This document shows positions 1 to 11,830 of a DNA stretch of 64,000 nt, one piece after another. Every line of letters begins with the position of its first letter. The stretch's first letter is position 1. Below the pieces are notes generated by a model. The model was not told the origin of the DNA and did no database searches. It saw only the letters and a program-made list of their open reading frames with translations. The stretch covers positions 41,912 through 105,911 of the forward strand of contig JAKSZP010009512.1 in NCBI GenBank assembly GCA_022478985.1, given 5' to 3'. The DNA comes from Massospora cicadina. Taxonomy: Eukaryota > Entomophthoromycota > Entomophthoromycetes > Entomophthorales > Entomophthoraceae. A program made the position numbers and the translations under genes.

Positions 1-680
1 CCGTTTGCCAATCCAATTGAGGATGAAAGAAAGTATATTAGAACGAGCAAACTTCAGGATTGTGCACAACTCCTCCCAGAATATAGATCTGAGCTGTGGG
101 CTGAGGTAATTAATGATTTCCTAAGGCATCTCATGGGTGTAGAAAATGTAGGAGGCGAAGAATTTGGCCAACTGAGCTGCTGCTAATGAGGTTTACTTAA
201 AAATAATGGGTGAACTTGGTGAACTGTTCCACCGCCATGATAGCATCATACCTCTCAGGAGGGGCAATTCCACAAAAAAAATTCTATTGAAAGGGAAGTC
301 CAAGGCCCCTCTAAATTTTTGGACTGGTACCAAAAACTATGAAGAGATTCTTGGTTTCATCCTGGTACATATATGACACTCCTTGGTGTACCTGGAAAAC
401 TGTGCTGATATTCCCTTCTAGTTTTTTTATAGTACTAGATGGTCCCTCCCTTCTAATTTTAAATGCAGCAGATAAGCTCTAGATTTTTCGCTTTTTCAGG
501 GTGCCTCGTGGTTATTACATCATTATGTTCCTCAATTATTTTAGTATGAAGTGGTCCAGAGAAAACCCATAAGCCCTGGAACCATACCATATTAACCTTT
601 ATATGATATCCATTATTAAGTATTCCTATTTTAATTTGCATTTGGAGAGAACTTAGTTATATTCAAAGCATAAAGATGGT
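1..680 (-). pseudogene. Integrase relic of Ty3/gypsy element L
   Basis: This is the integrase part of a decayed Ty3/gypsy pol running right to left and leaving the window at its left edge. Near 459-560 the minus strand reads like an HHCC zinc-binding module (EHNDVITTRHPEKAKNLEL, compare the usual H-x-x-x-x-GHPG-x-x-KT-x-E-L). Near 190-290 it reads ERYDAIMAVEQFTKFTHYF, the block after the first catalytic Asp of the DDE core. Frames change several times and the C-terminal half lies outside the window. It continues the RNase H and RT relics to its right. It belongs to a different clade from the other LTR elements here. Confidence 0.7.
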
Positions 681-949
681 AAAAGGACATTTCTAAACAT
701 ACCATACTCTCTATAGATTCTCCAGAGAATTAAGAACAGGAGCGCAAGAGCTAGGGGAGTGTTGCTTAGATATATGAATAGTGGGAATCACCAGATGTGT
801 TATGCAGCTCTATTTCCTTGGGTCAGGAGCTAAGATTGGGTTCTACCTAAAGGCATCAGCTAATCCGGTTCCTTTATTTTTGTGAACTCATAATAAAATA
901 CAAACTGAGCAAGGGCCTTATGCCAGCGATTATGCTGTAGGTTCAGGAC

Positions 950-1245
950 ATGAGGGGCTCAGATTTAAAGTAAAGCACAGTGATCTTTATGAACAATGAA
1001 CATCTTGGAAGAACCATTTAGATGGTGACGCTAATGTTTCAACGCTTCCACTACTGCCAACAGTCTTTCTCATAAACGGCGCAATTTATCTCTGGTTTCA
1101 TAAGCTTTTAGGGAAAAAGCTCACTGGATGCTTGACTCCATCTGTGTCTACTTGCAATATAGCATCAGCTATAGCAAAGTTTGAAGCCTCGCTAGCCACT
1201 ATAAACTCCTTATTTGGATCCACGTGTTAAAGTACTGACATAAAA
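950..1245 (-). pseudogene. RNase H relic of Ty3/gypsy element L
   Basis: On the minus strand around 1235-1090 the translation FIVASEASNFAIADAILQ, followed by GVKHPVSFFPKSL, matches the N-terminal part of the gypsy RNase H domain (usual form DASDFAIGAILLQ, then HPVAFxSRKL). The first catalytic Asp is replaced by Glu. It lies between the RT and integrase parts of element L, the expected pol order. It is too broken to be active. Confidence 0.65.
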
Positions 1246-1299
1246 AAATGTGAACCTTTCATTCTGGAAATAATCCTTCAGTTTAGATGACAATGAAGG

Positions 1300-2100
1300 G
1301 TTTTGGCTCCTCTAGCCTTATATAAGAGTGAGGTAACCTCTGAAAGGTGGTAATAATCTTCTTATGGAATTACATAATCCCAAAAGACATGTCAAGTATT
1401 TAATTAAGGTTGGCGTGGGCCAATCATAAGTAGCCTTCTCCTTATCAAGAGTAATCATATGACCTCCTTCAGAAAAGAGTTTGTCCTGAAGGTGATTTAA
1501 AACTTTAAAAGCTCGCATTTACCAATTTTCAGCATCAATTTTGCTTCTCTCAAATGATCAACAAATGCCTCAAGTGAATATCATGGGATGCTTGATCAGG
1601 TGAGAAAACCAGGATGTCATCCATATATTCTACAGCACATCCATTAAAATTTTCTCAGCGGTGAATTAACACGACGTTAAAAAGATTTTAGGCGCACTCT
1701 CAAGCCCAGAAGTCATGACCCAGTTTTAGAGAATCCCCTTCCTGGCATGAAATACATTGATTAATTCTACCCCATTTTGATGCGGATCTGTTTCAAAGGC
1801 GTTCAAGAAATTATAATTTGGAGAATACTTTAGCTTTCTATTATAGTGATCAATGTGTACCTCCACCAAAATTGGATGCAGATCAGGCATGGTAACATTA
1901 TATAAGCTACCATAATCTACGCAATGGCGTAGTGTAAAGTCCACTTTTTCCACAAATAGTAGCAGTGAGCATCTTGGTGAGGTACATTAAAATTTGCTCC
2001 TTTCTAAAGTTGCTCTGCAACCCAAACATTTAGTGCTGTCTCTTTGCAATGAGTCAAAGGTCAGATTGGGGGTAAAATGTGAACCAGGTAGACTGTGTTT
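1300..2100 (-). pseudogene. Reverse transcriptase relic of Ty3/gypsy element L
   Basis: Minus-strand RT fragment. Block 2 is visible as LRHCVDYGSLYNVTMPDLHP at about 1925-1865 (family form LRFCVDYRxLNxVTxKDxxP). The catalytic box reads EYMDDILVFSP near 1630-1600, so YxDD is intact. The thumb region near 1440-1330 reads WPTPTLIKYLTCLLGLCN (family form WPxPxSxKELxSFLGLxN). Upstream sequence to about 2100 resembles the RT N-terminus. Stops and frameshifts separate these pieces. The motif style differs from elements A, B, F and G1, which suggests a different gypsy clade. The RT N-terminal side is lost into the decayed K sequence on the right. Confidence 0.75.
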
Positions 2101-5100
2101 TTTAAATCACATTAAAACTCCAAATTATCATGTTATTGCATTTGATGAACTAGCTTAAAATGAAGACTCTAACCCTCTAAAACATGAAGGTAATGGAACT
2201 TTTAAAGAGGCATAACAAGGGATCAAGAGCAAGCATATGTACATTGGGCCATTGTGGAAACTTGCTCAAATTGTTGACTTTAAACATGAGGATTATCTAT
2301 TTATGAACACCCTTTTAGGAAAAGCAAGGTATTGGCCTTCATATTGATTCTGATATAAAAATTTTTGCCACACTTCCACTCTAAAGATTATTGAGTAAAT
2401 AAGTGTTTATGATCGCTCATAAGTGATAAGAAAGGTATTACTTACCAACTTGAAATTCTAATAGCCCCTGATTTTTTAGTCTAAGAACACCATGAGAAGC
2501 ACTTGCACTAAATATACTAACAGTCAAGTAGTGTAAATCAAGTAGTCGGCTAAGTATTGATAAATAGAGTTCTCAGAGGCACATGTATCACTAATATAGT
2601 TTTCCTAAACTTCCCAAAAAAGGAAAAAAGTACCACAAAGCAAAAAAGTACAAAAATACTTATTTAACGCATACAATGCAATCAATGTAAGGGTAGGTAA
2701 GATTCTGGCATAAAAATTTCATCAGGAAGTGTGTTAAATGCAAATAAGGAGTGGAATAGTTCCCACTCTTATGACTGATGAGACATATCTAACAGCATCT
2801 TTTGCATTAGAATATCTATTTCCATAATTTTCATACAAAAATTTTCCACCTCCAAAGTGTGGTAAGTCATAATGGTGTTAACCAAGGATTCTTAGGTTTA
2901 ATATGGCATACAAAAATTAGTTCAATGTTAGCTTCATAAAAGCTCACAAAAGGCATGTCTGTATCTAAGTAATTCCCCCCTGAAATGGCGTTTTTTGTGG
3001 TTCAAAGGCATTATACCCAATTTAATCACTGGATAAACATTTTGTGCGTTACAAAATGTTGAGACTCCTTTTTAATTAGGGTTTGTATCATTATATGGAA
3101 AGGAGTTTTAGAATGGGAAGGTTACCTAATGAATTATTAATTATAACTTTGGGGCATGACCCTTGCCAACCAGAGGTTTCCACAAGTATGAATGAGTGGC
3201 AAGGGAAGCTATTTCCATTTTTTTAAAAGCATTTGGCCTTTTGAGGGTATTATTTATAGGGGTCATCGCCTTTGAAACCTTTGAGTCTAAATTACATGAA
3301 ACATTATATAATAACTCAGGTTAAGAACCCTGCAGCCCTTGAGTTCTCCTAAAAAGAAGGTTTGGAAGTAAAGAAATCTCCAACTTCCAAAGGAGAATTT
3401 GTGTTTCCAAGGGCGGTATCTATAGGGGTCTGTTAGTGAAACACTTAAGGCCAAATTGTTGGACCTTTCTTCGGGTGTGGCGGGGATTTACAAAAGAACA
3501 CCAATCATAGCACCAGAGGAAGCAAGTTTAACCTCCTTACCCTAGTGTCCACTGACTAACTGATTACACTTCTTTGAGACAATGACGTTTTAATGACGTC
3601 AAGCCAAAGTAGGGCTTGGACCTTAATGGAATATCAATATAAATAAGACGCCCAAAGATGACCCAACTGAATGAGCATAAAGGACCTATGGAAGGTTTGG
3701 AAAAGAAACTAAACAGGTTACCCAGCTCCAGGAGGCGTTCTAAACTTTTATTACCTTCCAAGAATTAAATTTTGTTTCCAAAAACTATAATTATCAGTCA
3801 GAACACTGGGTGAAAACCAACGTAGCAACTCTGTTTAAGTGATGGAGAGCAAGTGCTGCTTATTTTAACAGTGATAAAAGCACTAGAATAAATAAAAACC
3901 AGATGCAGCAGGACACTGAAAGGTCCAAAACCCTCACTTACTTGCAGGAAGGAAAGGAGCCTTCCCGCAGGCAGTAAAAAAAGAAATTCTGAGGTTGTCC
4001 ACCGTTAAAACAAACAATAACGTAATGGTGAAAATATTGATCACAGCAAGCATTTAAAGTACTTGATTAACGATATGAAAGAGTTGCACATAAAGATCCT
4101 ATAAGTATAATAAGTGGTCTGGTCGTCTTATGTGATGAAAGTTATTCTAAATTCCCATGAAAAGATCATCAAAAGGGACTAAGGAAACATCACCTTGTAT
4201 GGTACTAACATCCATATAGCCTATAAATAAAGCCCTGAATATTTCTTTAACGAGGTAAGCTGTGAGAATAGCAAAATGTAGCATTGGATATATAAGAATA
4301 AAAAAGCCGTTATAGAAAGGAAAAGATACATAAACAGGGAGAATGGCCAAAGAAACATTACTTTAAAGGGAATAGGCATGATAGGCCTGGATCACTTTGC
4401 TGGGACTTGTAATCAAATCTGGCCAATAACTTAAGACTACCATCCATGGTAATCCTATAACTTTAGTATGTGTTAAATTAAAACTTCAAAACCAGTTAAA
4501 CTTAAATCTTTGGTAACAAAAACTTGTAAATAAGTTAAACATTTGTTTGGAAGTTAAAACATAACAATTTACCTTCATTTAAACTATAGTGAGTGATTTT
4601 AAGCACCGTTGATGTAACATTCTGAAACTCATCACATGATTCTGGATTTTAACCTAAGCCTTCTTGGCATTAACCCAGCGTTGATCAACGGTATATTTAA
4701 GGTCAGGAATGGTAGCCCTTTGAAGCCTTTGGCCTTCTTTATTTCCTCCTTAACACTACAATTTACTTCATAGATCATGTCATGAGACATGACAATTAAG
4801 GCCATAATTGGATGGGAGGAGCCTCTCCCATATCTAAATTGTGTATGATACCTTTCACATTGTTAAAGTCATACATGGAAATGGAGAATAGATGACGTAA
4901 TATTCCAATAGCTTTTCAAGCTTTCCTAGTTTAGAAAATAAGTCTTCTACAATTGAGGTAAAACTAGTCTCATAAAGAAAGCCTCATCTAATAAGAAATC
5001 ACAAAGGTTTGTATTCACCGGACACTGTTGATCTTGCCAAAGGATATTAGTTATAAGTATGCTATCAGGATGTTAGTGTAAAAAATTCACGCCTTGGGTG

Positions 5101-5639
5101 TCAAGTTGGCCAGTAACACAGAAATAGAACTGGTGTAGGCAGAATCATGAATGCAATGACATGTTAAGATTTCTTTACTGATGTGATACTGACTCCTTTT
5201 ATTTCTAAAAGGAAATTAAGGGATTTTCACTTGTACTTGTTTAATTTATGATCTGAGACCTTGGTGGAATCACCTTTGTTCTGATAAATATAAGGGCTTC
5301 TCTTAAGCTCCATCGACCATATGAGGTTGCAGTTGCATGTGAAAACCTGGACATTGTATTTAATTTAATTAACTTTGTCATCCATCTTTAGTAAGCAGGT
5401 GTGAGGCTTTATGTTTTCCTTAAAATCCTTAGTAGTCTAAATGTTAGGGGGATGCGTATCTTAAGTAAGGATGAGAGCATATTGTTTTAGTGGATGATGG
5501 CTCTTATACCAAGTAAGATTAAGTTTAAGACGTAGTTTGTAGCTGGGAATTTCAAGGTTTATTGAAAAGGGTTCTAAGGATACTTTACTGAACATGAGGG
5601 GAAGCGCCAAATAGGCTCTAATAGATCTTGTGCAAAGGG
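2101..5639 (-). other. Decayed, mostly unreadable stretch, probably the pol and 3' LTR of element K
   Basis: No domain here can be identified with confidence. By position it should hold the RT, RNase H, integrase and 3' LTR of LTR element K, whose protease lies just to the right and whose gag and 5' LTR lie beyond the G1 insertion. A weak RT-start-like string (LRSKPYFGL near 3620-3590, minus) is the only hint. The stretch is AT-rich with dense stops in all frames. No host gene is visible. The boundary with element L near 2.1 kb is not resolved. Confidence 0.35.
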
Positions 5640-5779
5640 GCCAGCGATGCCATACTTCATGTTGTGTGGCAAGTCTATAGTTATTTTAATCCTCTTCATA
5701 TGCCTTGATGAAACTACGTTCACTGGGGACTTACTTACAATGATGGCAAATACTAGGATTTTATAATCTTAATAGCAAC
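5640..5779 (-). pseudogene. Protease fragment of element K, cut by G1
   Basis: Retropepsin-like region read right to left and ending at the G1 insertion site. The minus strand gives SPVNVVSSRHMKRIKI and then LPHNMKYGIAGP. This parallels the protease of element B (SPINVILCKLMKRINI, then LPHYMEYG). The catalytic D-T-G is destroyed (VSK in its place). The gag end of the same element resumes at 14344, so G1 inserted just upstream of the protease active site. Confidence 0.65.
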
Positions 5780-5784
5780 CCTAG
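5780..5784. repeat. Left TSD of element G1 (cctag)
   Basis: The five bases cctag lie immediately left of the G1 5' LTR and recur exactly at 14339-14343, immediately right of its 3' LTR. A 5-bp duplication is normal for Ty3/gypsy integrases. It dates G1 as younger than element K. Confidence 0.8.
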
Positions 5785-6261
5785 CGTCAAAATTTGATAT
5801 GACTGATGAGTCAAGATTCCCACTTCTTAAATTGAGCATTGACAAGTAAGCTATCAAACAATCTCGTTCACATCTGGGAACTTCTACAGGGGATGGATCA
5901 GAAAGATCTAAAACATGAATCCTCACGTGTTTCAGAACCAGAAGTGATGGCTTCCATATTGGCTTACTAGCTCCCTACATCTTGTAAAGGGCGCCTACAG
6001 TCAATGCAATCATGAGGTCGTTAGAAATAAAACAATGAAGATCACAATTAAGAAGTGGATCTGGACTAACTTGGAAGATCCAGATTGAGGAGCCTGAGAC
6101 GATCTTCTCAGTGACGCATCTAAAATTATGTATAAATATTGAATTTTTTTATTAAAATAGAATACAAACCTTTGTTCAGCTATTTAATAGTTCTTTTTAT
6201 TAGCAACCTTAATTCCCATTTAAACCTTAGTTCAAATTCTATTTTATTTACTAAGCTGACA
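5785..6261 (+). repeat. 5' LTR of G1
   Basis: This 477-bp repeat aligns along its length with 13860-14338. Shared blocks include one near 5800-5850 matching 13873-13930, tagctccctacat near 5969 matching 14040, and ttcccatttaaacc near 6210 matching 14290. Divergence is high, so the insertion is old. The first two bases have decayed from TG to cg; the end reads aca. Confidence 0.75.
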
Positions 6262-6263
6262 GA

Positions 6264-6283
6264 AGTGATTTTTCACTACATTG
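6264..6283 (+). promoter_or_regulatory. Decayed tRNA primer-binding site of G1
   Basis: Just inside the 5' LTR the sequence holds tcactaca followed by ttgg. This resembles the intact PBS tggtgctcactacagggg of element F with a few substitutions. It primes minus-strand DNA synthesis in active elements. The match is partial. Confidence 0.45.
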
Positions 6284-6515
6284 GCCTCCATGATTTGTAG
6301 TAAAAACGTTTATCAAACTAATAGAGACTAATACAGTCAAGAGAATTAACCTACAGATTGGATGAGGAGTGCAACCCAATAGATAAACTTTCTTAATATG
6401 AGATAACTTCCTTACATATTAAAGTTTTGGAATTTTATGCCACCTTTAAGTCTAACTTATCTTCTGTTGATCAAACTCTGTATTAAATTCATTATGAGAA
6501 CATTAAAAATATTAT

Positions 6516-8459
6516 TCAGCAATTATATAATAAAACTTTTCCATCCGCTTGACAGCACTTTCAAGTGATTTTGAAAAAACAGTCGATTTTCTATCACCGC
6601 CTTGCTGCATCAATTACTTAATTTATATCCTCAGATACACCACCTGCTGCATCAGTGTAAGGCAGCAGGACTCCACCCGCTAGTGTTTAACACCCATCAG
6701 GAAAACGCGTACATACTGGATCGTCCAGTCTGCCAAATACATCCAGTCGCTATGTCCCTCCAAGGGACTTAGCACTCCACCTGAAACAATCACCATAACC
6801 TGCCCCCATCCCTTAGCCCTACCTTGATCTACTATCCACTTTTGCTTCTGAGTTAAGTATGGACGCCTCTTCCTATATGCCAACAAAGCGTTAATTGAGC
6901 TGGAAAAAGCCACCTTTGCACCATCAGGATTCATAGACTTCCGCCTTATAAGGTCTATTTTTACATAGGCTTTTACACTGAAGAGGATTCAGCCGCTGCA
7001 GCAGATACGCCTTTAATATATAAAAACACCCCCTTTATCACCACCCAAACACGTATCCCAGATGATAGCACACTTGTGGTAACCTTTGCAAACCTTCTCT
7101 CACTCCTTCCCCCTCAAACACTTTATGAGGAGCTGATGTCAGGGCTGTCCACTTATAGCAAAAACCCCATCCTCCTATTCATTGTCACTAGTGGTGATGA
7201 GCGCCTCTCAGCACCTTGGGCAATGGCCACCATTACCCCCCTCCAGCTGAACATGTCCCAGCACATCCCAACGCGTTCCTATATCCCATCTGCACCTGAC
7301 ATTTCTTTTGGGCTCGCATTGACAACAGTAACACAATTTCCCCCCTCTGCTATGAGTTGGACCACACAAAAAAACATGTCAATTCAATTCAAACTCTGCA
7401 ACCATAGCCAACTCCACCCATGAGGCCACACCAACAGCGTTCAAGTGGGGATTTTGGATTTCCCCACCCCCCAGGTAGTGCGCTTGTTGAATCAGAAACA
7501 AAAATTGGTAACCCAAATCCAAGCTGGCTAAATCCAAGCCAGCCAATTTACACCTGTGTTAAACAATCAGAAGCAGGTTTGGATTTATGTTTGATCCAAA
7601 AAAGTCTCCCACCCCAAAACTTAACCAACCACAGACACCTAACACTAAATCTCCTCAAGTCAACCAAAATACCTGGAACTTATTGAATGAAGTGACCATA
7701 TCAGGTGAAATTGTCCCACCCCTGGGTTATCCAATTGATTAGTACTTTATCTGATTTATTAAGCTTTGATGACCCGGCCCCAACCAATTTAATATGTCCC
7801 CAAACCCAAAGCTACAATCTTTATTAAAACGACCACCAGCTTGTCGAGGCTGAAGTGGCCTCAACCAAAAAATTTCCATCTTTGCAGAAACGTGGCAAAA
7901 TATGTCGCAAAATTTAAAAAAGGTCTGCATCCCCCCTTGTTCCCCCAATCTCCCTCCTATTGCAAAAGAGGAAATCACACGCCTCTATGAAACTGCCACC
8001 ACCGCTGTCAAACATGTTGCTGAACTGGCAGATTTCCCCTCATCCACACATATCACTAGAGCCAATATAAAAAAATTAGTTCACTTCCCAACGCCCACAT
8101 CCATGCTGAACACCATGTTGCCAAACTATAGAGGCTTTGATTCAGGCCCAAATCGTCAATCTCAACAACTATGTACTTCACCTTGACCCTCATCCCGTAG
8201 ATGCCCATCCCCCTTACTATCAACATTGACACAATTCTTCAATGCTGAACCCAATAATGATCCACCTGATCCCCCCACCCCCTCCACCATAAGGGATAAG
8301 CGGCTCACCGCTGTGACACATGGTAGGTTGTTTTCTCTTTTCTTTTTGTTTCCCGCTGCTTGATAAGGACGATCAGTTCATGTTTTTGGTTGGTTTAGTT
8401 TTGGATTTTCTGTTTTGGTATTTTCCATCCAGTAGTTGGCTTGCCTCAGTAAAAAAATA
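6516..8459 (+). mobile_element. ORF1-only LINE copy H, inserted in G1
   Basis: About 1.94 kb of LINE sequence lies inside the G1 leader. It has a short 5' region, an ORF1 relic, and then directly a T-rich 3' UTR ending cctcagtaaaaaaataaac, with no endonuclease or RT. The same structure, same ORF1 C-terminus and same 3' UTR recur on the minus strand at about 54.24-56.17 kb (copy R). This argues for a propagating non-autonomous family rather than a one-off deletion. Imperfect flanking repeats (aacattaaaaata near 6499, aacattataaaata at 8460) may be its TSD. Exact ends are approximate. Confidence 0.7.
6682..8207 (+). pseudogene. LINE ORF1 (gag-like RNA-binding protein) relic of copy H
   Basis: Read in shifting frames, this matches ORF1 of LINEs E and C: LVFNTHQENAYILDRP near 6685 (E begins MVFTIKQDQDMYIQC), then FYIGFYTEEDSAAAAD near 6957-7005 (E has NIGFKTDKEDEAAAKV). 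A central block near 7076-7200 (SLLPPQTLYEELMSGL, NPILLFIV) matches copy R. Near 7340-7390 a CYELDHTKKH string is the remnant of a CCHC zinc knuckle. A helical C-terminal part spans 7902-8186. LINE ORF1 proteins coat element RNA. Many stops and frameshifts are present. No ORF2 follows. Confidence 0.7.
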
Positions 8460-8484
8460 AACATTATAAAATAATGTATACTCT
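8208..8484 (+). other. 3' UTR of LINE copy H and edge of G1
   Basis: After the ORF1 end the sequence passes through a C-rich stretch (8260-8290) into a T-rich 3' UTR (8330-8440) and an A-rich tail near 8450-8475. The UTR aligns with that of copy R: gggataag, an agttttgg block, ccatcc and gcttgcctcagt all have counterparts. Its last 40 bases faintly resemble the 3' end of autonomous LINE C, which may be how enzymes supplied by a partner recognise it. Confidence 0.6.
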
Positions 8485-10135
8485 ATGGGAGGCTATTCCA
8501 GCCAAACCCAAGCTACTACCATACCTTTACAATGTGGGACTTATATTATAAGCTCAAATGTCCTCAGGAGAATTGCCCTTGGAGTTAAACACAACCACCA
8601 TAGCTTTGTTCAAACTATATACCATACTATTCATATATTAGGAATGAATAATCATAAAATATCTCAACAGATGGAGCTTATAGGATCCTTTAATTCAAAT
8701 ATTGTAGATTTCTACTTCACCACCTCCTTGTTTGTCCACAATAACTGGGATGCCATTGTAAACAATTTACAATTACTTAATGAGTTCAATAGACAGCTCA
8801 CTATATTGGAAATGGGATCTTTGGTACCTTTAGGACCAGCTCCGCAAGAACATATTACTCCTTGAATCTTCTTGGGTCACCATATCAACCAAATCAAATC
8901 TTTTTGGGGGGCTACAACACCAGTAGTAAAAATAGTCTCTCAAAAAAGTGCCTTTGGGATTGAAGGGTCAGAAGCCTGAGGGGCCTATAGGACCGCAGAG
9001 GTCTGAAGGCGCACGTAGCCCCCAAGGACCATCTTATTCCTTGATTCCATCTCTTGATTATCAGGTGAGTCTTGGAAGAAAAACATTTTAAACCTCAATT
9101 GCATCTTTATGTGATTAGATAAGGGGTATAGCCCATGGAGTAATATCTCCTAGATTGTTTCGTTTAATTCCAAACAATGCTCAAAGCCTTATTGGATGAA
9201 ATGGACAATCTTAGTGCACCCACTAAAATGTCTGCTGATAACCTCACTCAGCTTGAACAAACCTGTCTTGGTTATGAAACTTGTCTGAGTAATTGCAAGA
9301 GCCAACTACTGCTTCAACATGCCAAATTTGAGGCATGAAAAATAACTAAAACCTCAAGGCTTCCGTTGCTCCCTTAAATCAACATTGAGGATAAATTAAA
9401 GATGAACTGGAAGGGCTGCACCAACAATTGGGTTAGCAGGTTCCTTGGACTATGTGGGGCTGAGATTTCTTATCCTTTTCCAATAACTGCCACCAATACT
9501 CTCTATACACCTATTGTAGCTAACTTTAAGAATATTTAAAAGATAAATTCAATTTAAGCCAAGAAAGTATATCCTTTTATCTGTATGCTTATTAGAGCTC
9601 TGTTGATGAAGCGACTGATTTCTAGAAGTTGAAACATAATCACTCTTGTTTGATTAACACATATTTTAAAATAATGTATCCACATATCAGGGGATTGCAA
9701 AACATGTGGCAAGTTCGTACAGCCATATTTCAGGGGTTTGTATGCAACCAGATCCTTGACAATCAAAAAGAAGGCATTTATGGCTTACTGAAGAATAAGG
9801 CACAAAGGAATACAGATTTAGAAAGTCAAAATATTGCTCCGGTTCAGCCCTTGGTTACCACAAACCAAATTAACCTAAACGATGCTATAACTGCAGTGAT
9901 CTCCTTATGTAATCTTGTCTCAATGTTCAGTTACACACAATTAAGTTCAAGAATAATTATACCTGCATCAATGATATCAAAGAGGCCTCAATAAGATATT
10001 AGCTTCAACCCTGAGTAACAAGGCCTCTATCTCAGCCGCCACCAGCTGACCTTGATTACATGTTGTAAATTATGATAAATTTAAAGATTCAATGCTCTTA
10101 TTGTAAGGGATTCATCTATAATGCTAAGAACTTCT
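8485..10135 (+). pseudogene. Gag relic of G1 with coiled coils, collagen-like stretch and zinc knuckle
   Basis: Capsid-precursor region in several frames. An open stretch at 8485-8865 (126 aa) is helical. A Gly-X-Y segment follows at 8957-9031. Next comes a helical part near 9178-9340 containing LEQTCLGYETCLSNCKSQLL, homologous to B gag (LKQTCQAFKACL). The stretch near 9860-9960 (NLNDAITAVISL) matches F gag (TLDDAITALLSG). A decayed zinc knuckle lies at 10093-10134 (CSYCKGFIYNAKNF, with H to Y and the last C to F). Gag packages RNA into particles. The order helix, collagen-like, helix, knuckle is shared with B and K as far as visible. Confidence 0.7.
8957..9031 (+). other. Collagen-like Gly-X-Y segment in G1 gag
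   Basis: One frame reads GLKGQK and then PEGPIGPQRSEGARSPQGP. Gly recurs every third residue apart from a phase shift after GQK and two replacements, R and S. The R codon agg and the S codon agc are each one G-to-A step from Gly codons. The equivalent place in elements K and B also encodes Gly-X-Y triplets, so this is a family trait and not chance. Confidence 0.7.
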
Positions 10136-10384
10136 AAATAAGACTTTCCAAGGAGGTAGGAAAAGGGCTTTCGGCATGAAAATGAAGCGCTTTATGATGG
10201 AAATTACTAAAGGGATTAAAATACAATGAACACACATACTAAATTCAACGTTACTAACCTTAGAGAAATTTTGGTACCACTTGACAATAAAGACCCTTGT
10301 ACTGCTTACTTTTTTCCAATGACTTTATTATGGTTCTCTTTTTTCCCATCAGATCAGGAGCCTAGTAGCTTGAGTTGCTGTTTT

Positions 10385-10700
10385 AATTCATAAGGTTCAT
10401 GGTCATGTCATTATTGACACTGGCTCACCTATAAATGTTATTTTATTAAAGTTAATAGAACGCATTAAGATTTCCCCTGAATTTCCCCATTATATGGAGT
10501 AAGGCGTTTTTTGGACCACAATGTAATTAATCTATTGGGGCCTACTCATCATTGCCAAAATAATAAAGCAAATTGTGCTATATACTCGATTGTCGCCCTG
10601 GATAGCCCCAGCTATGACCTCCTACTGGGGACCAGTTTCTAAGAAACTAATCTAACATAGTGAATCATGATGGAAGGTTTTTATCTTTATTAAGGCAAGA
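10385..10700 (+). pseudogene. Aspartic protease relic of G1
   Basis: Retropepsin domain that would cleave the Gag-Pol precursor. The active site DTG is intact at 10416-10424, in the context VIIDTGSPINVI. The next block (LIERIKISPEFPHYME) matches B. The downstream flap and C-terminal motif survives in another frame as SPSYDLLLGTSF-like near 10600-10640. Frameshifts separate the parts. Confidence 0.7.
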
Positions 10701-11179
10701 GCCCCACTGATATTTAAGACTTTTTAAGCTACCAAGATGAAGAATAAAGCTTGGGCATTTTTTTTGGAAATTATTTATTGGATAGAGTATCATGTGAGGA
10801 GATTGCGTTCAAATCCCTCTCCTGTAGTGGTTTAAAAAGGGTGTGTATCTTTATTTTACAAAGGTCAACTATAAAACCACCCAAGTCTAAGGTTATAGCC
10901 AACACAAGGTTAAATTTAAAGCTCCCCCAGGACACCTATTAGAATATAAGACTAGAATACTTCAGTAAAGGAAGTCCTGACCTGCCCATAATCCTATATT
11001 CTGTTTATGCTGAGCCCATATCATTGTTAATGGAAAACTTAACAATAAACCTAGTACAGTGGGACTCAATAAACAGGCCTCTTATTGTAACTTACTGCCT
11101 GTGGAATTTTTGATGATGTACGTAGCTTTGGGAATTACAAAATTTCGAGGATGGATTCTCCTCCTTTTGAAGCTCCAGT

Positions 11180-11830
11180 GAACATATATTGGTGGCGAGT
11201 TGACCAGTGAGCAATGTGCTAAAGTAAAGCTGACGTTAATAGAAAAACCTGACTTTTTCTCAATCTCTACTTATGACTTTAGAAATTGGAGAGTGATAAA
11301 CATCATAATGAATTGGAGATGTTAAACCTATATGTATTAACCCTATTGGAAGATCAGGGTCAAATAAGCTCATATATTCGTTGAACTTTACCAATTAGAT
11401 ATGACGTGGTGCTGGTGCCTTTCAAAGACTCTGGGATTTACTCTCTTGCTAGTTTAAGAAAGATGGTACTCATAGGGTGGTGATGGACTACCAAAGGCTT
11501 GACTCTATTTATTAAAGATAGCTACACACTACCATGAATCAATGGCTTGCTCTGCTTACTAGCTGGGTCCAAATGCTTTTTAAATTGATCTTTCTAGTGG
11601 GTACTGGCATGTAAAGATGGCGCCTGAGTATCAAGCAAAGTGTGCTCTTATTGCTAATGAAGGGCTGTTTGAGTCTACCAGGATTCCCCAAGAGCTATGA
11701 AATGCTCCCCACGTTCCAACAGGCCACGGACAGGATCCTGGGAGACTTGAAATGGTCCTGTGTTTTTATGTAACAACAGCATTGAGGTATTCTTTTTTTA
11801 GTACTAGCATTGAGGTATTCTTAGGTACAT
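11180..11830 (+). pseudogene. Reverse transcriptase relic of G1
   Basis: Gypsy RT with frameshifts. Pieces are visible around 11470-11500 (VVMDYQRL-like), 11510-11540 (KDSYTLP), 11585-11610 (IDLSSGYWHVKMAP) and 11640-11680 (CALIANEGLFES). The YxDD box region near 11760-11790 is destroyed. A short internal duplication (gcattgaggtattctt at 11783 and 11808) follows. The order and spacing match B and F. Confidence 0.7.

Noticed and set aside
6680..6934. Minus-strand 84-codon ORF
   Set aside because: The plus strand here reads as LINE ORF1 matching E and R; the minus frame has no homologue in those copies.
7739..7978. Minus-strand 79-codon ORF
   Set aside because: Antisense to the ORF1 C-terminal part of LINE H that is shared with R.
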